A DNA stretch of 7,862 nt from DATAEK01 sp036258055 (GTDB lineage: Bacteria; Acidobacteriota; Vicinamibacteria; Vicinamibacterales; 2-12-FULL-66-21), in contig DATAEK010000429.1 of NCBI GenBank assembly GCA_036258055.1, forward strand, positions 1 to 7,862. The letters run 5' to 3'. A model generated the notes under the pieces. That model saw only the letters and a program-made list of their open reading frames with translations, ran no database searches and had not been told where the DNA came from. Positions 1-7,862 of this stretch are shown here, in pieces. A program made the translations under genes and the position numbers. How positions within the stretch are numbered: position 1 is the first letter of the stretch; each line of letters begins with the position of its first letter.

Positions 1-1
1 T

Positions 2-2566
2 GCCGACGCCCGGCGGCGGGCGCTCGTCGCATTCGGCGGGGTCGAGAGTTATCGCGAGGCGATGCGCGACGAACGTGGCGCGCGGTGGTTCGACGACCTG
101 CGCGCGGACGTGCGCTACGCACGCAAGGCCATGCGCCGCCACCCTGGCTTCATGCTCGCCGCCACTCTTACTCTGGGGCTCGGTATCGGCGTGAACGGGA
201 TCGTCTTCGGGTACGTCAACAGCATCCTGTTCCGTCCGGTGCTGGCACAGGTTCCCGAGGAGCTCGCCGCCCTGTTCACCCGCGACACCAAGACCGGCAA
301 TACCGGCCAGCTCGGCTACGACGACTTCGTCGATTTCCGCGACCGCAGCGGAGCATTCGCCGGACTCGCGGCGATGGCCGGCGCTCCCGTGAATCTCGTC
401 GTGCCGCAGGCCACCGGGAACTCGACGGGCGACATGGTCTGGGCGGAGATCGTGACTGAGGATTTCTTCTCCGTCCTCGGCGCCCGTCCGGCGGTCGGCC
501 GTTTCTTCACCGCCGCCGACGCGCCGCAAGGAGGCAATCCGTTCGTCGTCCTCAGCTACGACGCATGGCAACGCCGGTTTCAGGCGGATCCGAATGTCGC
601 CGGCCGCGTCATCCGCATCAACGGCAGCGAGTTCGTCGTGACCGGCGTGGCGCCGCGTGGATTCAAGGGCATGCGGCGGCTGGGATTTTGGCCCGAGGTC
701 TGGGTTCCGATCGGCATGCAGCCGGTCGTGCAGCCAGGCTCGCCAGGGCTGCTGCACGGACGCGGTGGCGGTCCGCTGCTCGTGGTCGGACGACTCCGGC
801 CTGGCTTCGATCTCGAACGGACGCAGGCGGTCGCCGCCGACTTCGCGAGACAACTCGAAGCGGCGTATCCCGCGTCCAACACGAATGTCGGCGTCAGCCT
901 GCTGCCGGCGAAGGTCGGCTTCGAGAACCCCGCAATCATCAAGCCGCGCATTCTGGAGCTCTCGTCCGCGCTCGGCATTGTCGGATCGCTGACCGTCCTC
1001 TTGATCATCTGCGCGAATCTCGCGGTGCTGCAGCTGGCGCGGACCGCGTCGAGAGCTCGCGAAATCGCCATCCGGCTCTCGCTCGGCTGCTCGAGAGGGC
1101 GCCTGACGCGACAACTGTTGGTCGAGTCGCTGCTGGTGGCCGCGCCGGGGGCTGCTCTAGGCGTGGCGGCCATGCGCCTGGCGTCTCCGCTGGAGCCCTA
1201 CCTCACGCCGAAACTGCCGTTCCACGTCGGCTTCGGGCCAACGGCTGACATCCGGGTGATGTTCTTCACCGGTGCGATCGCGGTCGCTTCTGTCGTGTTC
1301 TTCGGAGTGATTCCGGCGGTGCGCGCGGGCCGATCCAGATTGGTCCCTTCCTCCGCCAGCGGATTGGGCCTCGGCCGATCAGACCGAGGGCGCCCCTCGC
1401 GAACGAGGAGCGTGCTCGTCGTCAGCCAGCTCGCGCTGTCAGTGATCCTGCTGATCGCGGCGTCGCTGTTCGTGCGCAGCCTGACGATGGCCGACACCGT
1501 GAACCTGGGATTCGAGCCGCGCAATCGGGTCGTGGTTTCGATGAATGTCGGCCTTCAGGGCTACGACCAGGCACGAGGGCTGCGGTTCTACGACGAAGTG
1601 CTGCGGAGAACGCGTCTGCTTCCCGGCGTTGTCGCGGCGAGCTTTGCGTATCCCGCGCCATTCGACACCAACGATCGCGGCGTTCGCCTTTACGTCGACG
1701 GTCTCGCGAATTCCAAGGACGGAACGGTCGCCACGCAGGCGACCTTCGTGGCCGACGCATTCGTACCGGCGCTCGGCGTACGGCTCCAGGCCGGCCGCGA
1801 CTTCACGCCGCGCGACGATGCGGCGGCGCCCCTCGTCATGATTGTCAGCGACTCCCTCGCGGCTCGCCTGTGGCCGGGGAAGAGCGCGGTCGGTCAGCGG
1901 GCGCGCTACGGCAGCGTGTCCGGACCGGAAATCACAGTCGTCGGCGTGATCGCCGACGCGAAGTTCGCAGCCGTCGGGGACGTCACCACCAGACGAGCCT
2001 ATCTGCCACTGAAGCAGCGCTATCGCGACTGGCAAACACTCGTCGTCTACACGCGCGACACTCCCGCTCGGACGCTCTCCGATCTTCGTGAGGTGATTGC
2101 CGCCGTCGATCCCTCACTGCCGCCGTTCGGCGCAATGACGCTGGAGCAGGCGGTTGCGAATGGGTTCGCGGCCTCGCGCATGGGCGTTGCGGTGGCAAGC
2201 TTCTTCGGACTCCTCGCCCTGCTGATTGCGTCGATCGGCCTTTACGCGGTGGTGGCGAGAAGCGTCGCCGAGCGCACGCGCGAGATCGGTGTGCGTATCG
2301 CGTTGGGGCTGACCCCGCGGGGAGTGCTGACACAAATGATGCGTGACGGCGCCCGCCTCGGTCTCATCGGGCTTGCGTTCGGCCTCGCGGGCGGGATGGC
2401 GCTTGCCCGCATCATGGCAGGCGTGCTGCTCGGCCTGTCGCCTGCGGATCCGATCACGTTCACCGTCGTTCCATCGGCGCTGACCATCGTCATCATCGTC
2501 GCGACCTTCGTGCCGGCGCGACGCGCGGCGCACCTGGACGCGGTGGCCGCATTGCGGAGTGAGTGA
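2..2566 (+). CDS. ADOP-family FtsX/MacB-like ABC transporter permease (5' partial)
   Basis: Membrane permease of the MacB/FtsX type, of the acidobacterial duplicated orphan permease (ADOP) class. An ATG lies at 62, but the frame is open to the window edge and codes for ADARRRALVAFGGVESYREA, the usual ADOP N-terminal region, so the true start lies further left. Numbering from the ATG at 62, I see eight hydrophobic segments near 31-53, 302-325, 352-375, 398-420, 449-472, 708-731, 763-788 and 799-818. Extracytoplasmic MacB-like core domains lie at about 54-300 and 473-705. Each half has an FtsX coupling-type motif: REIAIRLSLG at 333-342 and REIGVRIALG at 740-749. The C-terminus (PARRAAHLDAVAALRSE) is typical of the class. 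Family members are thought to work with a separate ATPase in export or envelope mechanics; none is encoded here. Substrate unknown. It overlaps the next gene by one base. Confidence 0.93.
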   Translation, partial: ADARRRALVAFGGVESYREAMRDERGARWFDDLRADVRYARKAMRRHPGFMLAATLTLGLGIGVNGIVFGYVNSILFRPVLAQVPEELAALFTRDTKTGNTGQLGYDDFVDFRDRSGAFAGLAAMAGAPVNLVVPQATGNSTGDMVWAEIVTEDFFSVLGARPAVGRFFTAADAPQGGNPFVVLSYDAWQRRFQADPNVAGRVIRINGSEFVVTGVAPRGFKGMRRLGFWPEVWVPIGMQPVVQPGSPGLLHGRGGGPLLVVGRLRPGFDLERTQAVAADFARQLEAAYPASNTNVGVSLLPAKVGFENPAIIKPRILELSSALGIVGSLTVLLIICANLAVLQLARTASRAREIAIRLSLGCSRGRLTRQLLVESLLVAAPGAALGVAAMRLASPLEPYLTPKLPFHVGFGPTADIRVMFFTGAIAVASVVFFGVIPAVRAGRSRLVPSSASGLGLGRSDRGRPSRTRSVLVVSQLALSVILLIAASLFVRSLTMADTVNLGFEPRNRVVVSMNVGLQGYDQARGLRFYDEVLRRTRLLPGVVAASFAYPAPFDTNDRGVRLYVDGLANSKDGTVATQATFVADAFVPALGVRLQAGRDFTPRDDAAAPLVMIVSDSLAARLWPGKSAVGQRARYGSVSGPEITVVGVIADAKFAAVGDVTTRRAYLPLKQRYRDWQTLVVYTRDTPARTLSDLREVIAAVDPSLPPFGAMTLEQAVANGFAASRMGVAVASFFGLLALLIASIGLYAVVARSVAERTREIGVRIALGLTPRGVLTQMMRDGARLGLIGLAFGLAGGMALARIMAGVLLGLSPADPITFTVVPSALTIVIIVATFVPARRAAHLDAVAALRSE
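2556..2559 (+). promoter_or_regulatory. ribosome binding site for the TPR gene
   Basis: GGAG lies six bases before the ATG at 2566, inside the last codons of the permease gene. A GTG at 2563 directly precedes this ATG in frame, but the spacing favours the ATG. The permease stop (2564-2566) and this ATG share one base (TGATG), an arrangement that usually allows translational coupling. Confidence 0.5.
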
Positions 2567-3462
2567 TGCGCTGGGCGGTGATCCTCTGTCTGATCGTCGG
2601 CGTTGGTGCTGGTGCATCGGCGCAGCAGGTCAAGGACGTCCGCGCGGAGGCGGAAGCCAAGGCGGCGTTTGAGCGCGGACGGGCGGCGCACAACGCGGGA
2701 AAGACGGATGAAGCCGTGAGCGCTTTCGAACGGGCGGTGGCGCTCGATCCGACAAGCTCCCTCTACCATCTGTGGCTCGGCCACGCGTACTCCCGCCAGC
2801 TGCGGACCGCCGGGTTTCTGCGGCAGCCGTTCATCGCCAGGCGCTCCGGCGAGGCGTACCACATGGCGGTCAAGCTCGATCCGACGAGTATTGACGCTGC
2901 CGAGGGGCGGCTGGAATTCCTGCTCGGCGCACCCGGCATTGTCGGTGGGGGCGTCGACAAGGCGCGGGCCGAAGCGGCGCGCATCGTCACGCTCGACGCC
3001 TATCGCGGCGCCATGGCCGAAGCACGCATCGCGGAGCACGAAAAGGAGTGGCCGAAGGCCGAGCGGCTTTACCGTTCGCTGATGGCGGACTATCCGGACC
3101 GCACCGCCGCAGTCGACGCGCTGTTGACGATTCTCCAGAACGCCAAGCGCTTCGACGAAGCCTTCACGATCGTCGGCGAGCGGCTCGCGCAGCTCCCCGA
3201 CGAGTCGTCCAGTCTCTACAATCTTGGACGTCTGTCGGCGATGTCAGGGCAACATCTCGCGCGTGGCGAATCGGCAATGCTCCGTTTTCTCGCGATGACA
3301 GGCGGCGATCCGGTGCGTCAGTCCAACGCGCATTACCGTCTGGGCATGATCAAGGAAAAGATGGGGGACGCGCCGGCGGCGGCAGCAGAGTATCGGGCCG
3401 CACTCGACTTATATCCGCGTCATGAACCGGCCGCCGCGGCCCTCAAGAAGATCCAGCGGTAG
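2566..3462 (+). CDS. exported tetratricopeptide-repeat protein
   Basis: A 298-residue protein starting MRWAVILCLIVGVGAGASAQ. This is a short hydrophobic signal peptide with a likely cleavage site after ASA (residues 17-19), so the mature protein is probably periplasmic. The rest is helical with TPR-like repeats: about 33-63 (AFERGRAAHNAGKTDEAVSAFERAVALDP), 64-106, 149-178, 183-211 and 254-288. TPR proteins are protein-interaction scaffolds; no catalytic motif is visible. The one-base overlap with the upstream permease gene suggests co-transcription and a shared role, perhaps as a periplasmic partner, which is inference. The last 23 residues (276-298, YRAALDLYPRHEP onward) are repeated almost exactly at 6666-6740. 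The gene converges on the kinase gene, with 86 bases between the stops. Confidence 0.85.
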   Translation: MRWAVILCLIVGVGAGASAQQVKDVRAEAEAKAAFERGRAAHNAGKTDEAVSAFERAVALDPTSSLYHLWLGHAYSRQLRTAGFLRQPFIARRSGEAYHMAVKLDPTSIDAAEGRLEFLLGAPGIVGGGVDKARAEAARIVTLDAYRGAMAEARIAEHEKEWPKAERLYRSLMADYPDRTAAVDALLTILQNAKRFDEAFTIVGERLAQLPDESSSLYNLGRLSAMSGQHLARGESAMLRFLAMTGGDPVRQSNAHYRLGMIKEKMGDAPAAAAEYRAALDLYPRHEPAAAALKKIQR

Positions 3463-3492
3463 AAAGGCGGCAAAACGCTGAGGAAAGGAACT
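3391..3492 (+). repeat. direct repeat copy A (3' end of the TPR gene and its flank)
   Basis: This copy covers the last 72 bases of the TPR gene including the stop, plus about 30 bases downstream. It matches 6666-6770 in the same orientation. By hand alignment the first 44 bases are identical (3391-3434 with 6666-6709). The coding part matches at 70 of 72 positions, with a 3-base insertion in copy B. After the stop, similarity continues through CAAAACGCYGAGGAAAGG and fades after 3492. Matching non-coding flank means a DNA-level duplication, not convergence of TPR motifs. Confidence 0.9.
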
Positions 3493-3514
3493 CGGAGAGA
3501 GCCGTTGCCGTAGA

Positions 3515-3528
3515 CGCCAGCGATGGCG
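3515..3528. terminator. weak hairpin between convergent genes
   Basis: CGCCA-GCGA-TGGCG forms a 5-bp stem with a GNRA-type tetraloop, in the 86-base gap between the convergent TPR and kinase genes. No T-tract follows on either strand, so it is at best a weak or factor-dependent terminator. Position is the main argument. Confidence 0.2.
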
Positions 3529-3548
3529 CGGCGCCTTGCCCGCCGTTG

Positions 3549-6458
<2,910 letters not shown>

Positions 6459-6479
6459 CGAGCAGCCGTACCGCAGAAG

Positions 6480-6496
6480 GTGAAATACTAACACCC
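6480..6496 (-). promoter_or_regulatory. possible kinase-gene promoter or operator
   Basis: Read on the minus strand, GGTGTTAGTATTTCACC sits about 21 bases before the kinase start at 6458. It has inverted GGTG/CACC arms around an AT-rich core, in otherwise very GC-rich DNA. TAGTAT (6485-6490) matches four of six bases of a -10 box; no clear -35 is seen. The inverted arms could be a regulator site. The location supports the shorter kinase start, since the longer frame would place this site inside the gene. Confidence 0.3.
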
Positions 6497-6602
6497 CTGG
6501 TCGGCGGCGCTCGCCACGCCGGCGCCAGCGCGTCGGACCGCTGCCCAACGCCCCTCCAGCGCCATGTTTCCACTGAAGACGCTGAATGTGCTTTCGAATC
6601 GG

Positions 6603-6622
6603 TTCTTCTTCATTCTTCTTCA
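6603..6622. repeat. tandem 10-bp repeat, two units
   Basis: Two perfect consecutive copies of TTCTTCTTCA, low-complexity and T/C-rich on the + strand. They lie about 40 bases left of the TPR remnant boundary. On the minus strand they account for the KKNEEE-like residues at the beginning of the over-extended kinase frame. Confidence 0.7.
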
Positions 6623-6665
6623 TCGGCCAAAGATGGGTGTGGGCGCTGTGGGAAACCGCGTTCTG

Positions 6666-6740
6666 TATCGGGCCGCACTCGACTTATATCCGCGTCATGA
6701 ACCGGCCGCGGCGGCCCTCGAGAAGATCCAGCGACGGTAG
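6666..6740 (+). pseudogene. C-terminal remnant of a second TPR gene
   Basis: This encodes YRAALDLYPRHEP, then AAAALEKIQRR and a stop, matching residues 276-298 of the TPR protein at 2566-3462. The differences are one silent change (GCC to GCG), one Lys-to-Glu change, and one inserted Arg codon before the stop. All keep the reading frame, so the divergence looks coding-like. Immediately left of 6666 the similarity to the TPR gene ends and nothing resembling the rest of the protein is present, so the gene is truncated at its 5' side. The short frame 6564-6740 runs into it but its first 34 residues are unlike the TPR protein. Confidence 0.75.
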
Positions 6741-6770
6741 ATCGCGCCAAAACGCCGAGGAAAGGGGACT
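6666..6770 (+). repeat. direct repeat copy B
   Basis: Second copy of the 3' end of the TPR gene, about 3.3 kb from copy A (3391-3492) and in the same orientation. It includes the flank after the stop (6741-6770, with CAAAACGCCGAGGAAAGG). Together the copies bracket the whole kinase gene. No inverted repeats or transposase suggestive of an insertion sequence were seen at the edges. Confidence 0.88.
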
Positions 6771-6791
6771 GGATCAGTCGCGGCGGCGGGA

Positions 6792-7862
6792 TTAGCAGTT
6801 CAGGCACCTCGCGACAATCAGGGTCATGTCGTCGCGCTGTTCCTGCGGACTGAAGCGGCGGACGCCGTTGTAAATGGCGGCGATCAGATCTCGTGGCGGC
6901 AGGTCACGATGCGCGTGCAGCGTCTCGACGAGCCGTCCTTCCCCGAACTCGTCGTCCTGGGCGTCGAAGGCCTCGGTGATCCCATCGGTGTAGATCGCCA
7001 GAAGATCTCCAGCGGAGAGTCGGAGCTCCGCCGTCCGGCACTCCCACGTGGAGAACAGGCCCAGCACCGTTGCCGTCGGCTCGAGCCGTTCGACTTTGCC
7101 GGCGCGTCGCAGCACCAGCGCCGGCAAATGTCCGCAGTTCGCGTAGCGCAGGCGTCCCGCTCGGTCGTCGAACTCCGAATAGAAAAAGGTCGCGTAGGCA
7201 TTGTCGGCCGTACTCTCGTAGAAGAGCCGGTTCACGGTCTGCAGAAAGCGCTCGGGTTGATCGACCGCAGTGGCGCATTGACTGCGCAGATTGGCCTGAA
7301 GGTTGGCCATCAGCAGCGCGGCAGGCATACCCTTGCCGGCGATGTCGCCGATGACCAGCCCCAGACGGTCCCGCCCAAGATCGAGGAAATCGTAGTAATC
7401 GCCGCCCACCCGGCGCGTCTGGACGCATGCGCCTGCGTACTCCAGCGTGCGCATCGGCGGAAGTCGCTGAGGAAAGAGCCGCGCCTGCACCTGCATGGCG
7501 ATCTCGAGCTCGTGGGCGGCGCGCTGCTCGACCTCCTGCTTCTCGGCGGCGGCGCGACGTTGCGCTTCGACCGCGCGGCTGACTTCGTCGAAGCTCACCA
7601 GGGAGAACGAGTTTCGATCGACGTCCTCGAAGCGCGTGAAGGCGCCGCCCCACGCGGATCGGTCCTGCCCGGTTGTCGAGGGCACCGGAGATGGATCGGC
7701 TGCATCGCCCGTCCGATGGTAGACGACGCGTCGGAGGCGTGGTGCGTTCTGGAAGCGAACGCCCCGCCGCCGCCATTCGGTGTAGGTGGCGGGCAGATCC
7801 TCGGTCACGAACACCACCTGTGTGGCACGGCCGACGAACCGGGCCTGCGGAGTGTCCGGCCT
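6792..7862 (-). CDS. VOC domain - SpoIIE/PP2C-type Ser/Thr phosphatase (5' partial)
   Basis: The frame runs off the right edge (356 residues visible). A GTG at 7817 could start translation, but the preceding codons (RPDTPQARFVGRATQ) continue a plausible VOC beta-strand, so the true start is outside. Counting from the edge, residues 1-90 look like the end of a glyoxalase/VOC fold (VVFVTEDLPATYTEWRRRGV, then FEDVDRNSFSLV). A charged, probably coiled-coil linker follows (about 90-128), then a SpoIIE phosphatase domain with GGDYYDF (153-159), GDIAGKGM (172-179), YANCGH (240-245), YTDGITEA (291-298) and RDDMTL (343-348). The family's metal-binding aspartates appear present, so it should be active. 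Such enzymes dephosphorylate Ser/Thr residues, often on anti-sigma-factor antagonists; no such partner is visible here. VOC domains can bind small molecules or metal, so a sensor role is inferred. Same strand as the downstream kinase gene, 333 bases away. Confidence 0.9.
   Translation of the reverse strand, partial: RPDTPQARFVGRATQVVFVTEDLPATYTEWRRRGVRFQNAPRLRRVVYHRTGDAADPSPVPSTTGQDRSAWGGAFTRFEDVDRNSFSLVSFDEVSRAVEAQRRAAAEKQEVEQRAAHELEIAMQVQARLFPQRLPPMRTLEYAGACVQTRRVGGDYYDFLDLGRDRLGLVIGDIAGKGMPAALLMANLQANLRSQCATAVDQPERFLQTVNRLFYESTADNAYATFFYSEFDDRAGRLRYANCGHLPALVLRRAGKVERLEPTATVLGLFSTWECRTAELRLSAGDLLAIYTDGITEAFDAQDDEFGEGRLVETLHAHRDLPPRDLIAAIYNGVRRFSPQEQRDDMTLIVARCLNC

Larger units (their letters stand above)
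6459..6791. other. 333-base gap between the phosphatase and kinase genes
   Basis: No intact gene is supported here. It holds, from the kinase side, a possible promoter (6480-6496), a GC-rich stretch (about 6500-6560), two tandem 10-bp TTCTTCTTCA units (6603-6622), and the truncated second copy of the TPR 3' end (6666-6770). The kinase reading frame stays open from 6458 back to 6623 but has no family-like sequence or ribosome site. A 58-codon frame on the + strand (6564-6740) runs from an ATG into the TPR remnant; it also lacks a convincing ribosome site. Confidence 0.6.

Noticed and set aside
62..64. The ATG at 62 as the start of the permease
   Set aside because: The frame upstream to the window edge encodes a typical ADOP N-terminal segment, so the gene is truncated by the window instead.
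2242..3039. A 265-codon minus-strand frame across the permease-TPR junction
   Set aside because: It is antisense to two well-supported genes, spans their junction, and has no domain-like content.
6459..6623. A 55-residue N-terminal extension of the kinase
   Set aside because: The sequence is basic and low-complexity, comes partly from the tandem repeat, has no ribosome site, and would swallow the likely promoter. The start at 6458 matches the class.
7815..7817. The GTG at 7815-7817 as the start of the phosphatase
   Set aside because: It would begin in the middle of a VOC beta-strand, and in-frame codons continue to the right edge without a stop.

Overview
The window is GC-rich and gene-dense. 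An ADOP-type FtsX permease, a eukaryotic-like Ser/Thr kinase fused to a formylglycine-generating-enzyme (FGE)-like domain, and a SpoIIE phosphatase lie together. This combination is typical of soil Acidobacteriota, perhaps the Vicinamibacteria. That assignment is inferred from gene families, not from a marker gene.

Layout: positions 2-2566 (+) hold an ABC-type permease with duplicated FtsX/MacB modules, cut off at its N-terminus by the window edge. Its stop codon overlaps by one base the start of a 298-residue exported tetratricopeptide-repeat (TPR) protein (2566-3462, +), so the two look translationally coupled. After 86 bases the strand switches. Positions 3549-6458 (-) encode a 969-residue protein made of a Ser/Thr kinase, one membrane segment, a PEGA-like domain, an FGE-like domain and an alpha/beta-hydrolase. 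Upstream of it on the same strand is a 333-base gap, then a PP2C/SpoIIE-type phosphatase carrying a VOC (glyoxalase-fold) domain (6792-7862, -), cut off at its N-terminus by the right edge.

The most unusual feature is structural. The last 24 codons of the TPR gene (including the stop) plus about 30 bases of its 3' flank recur, nearly identical and in the same orientation, at 6666-6770, in the gap between kinase and phosphatase genes. The kinase gene is therefore bracketed by two direct copies of the TPR gene's 3' end. This suggests either insertion of the kinase gene with duplication of the target region, or loss of most of a second TPR gene after a larger tandem duplication.

Functionally, the left pair looks like an envelope module (permease plus exported TPR protein). 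The right pair is a Ser/Thr signalling module: a transmembrane kinase with presumed extracytoplasmic sensor/enzymatic domains and a phosphatase with a possible small-molecule sensor domain. That kinase and phosphatase act in one pathway is inferred only from their adjacency. No RNA genes, CRISPR arrays or transposase genes were seen.
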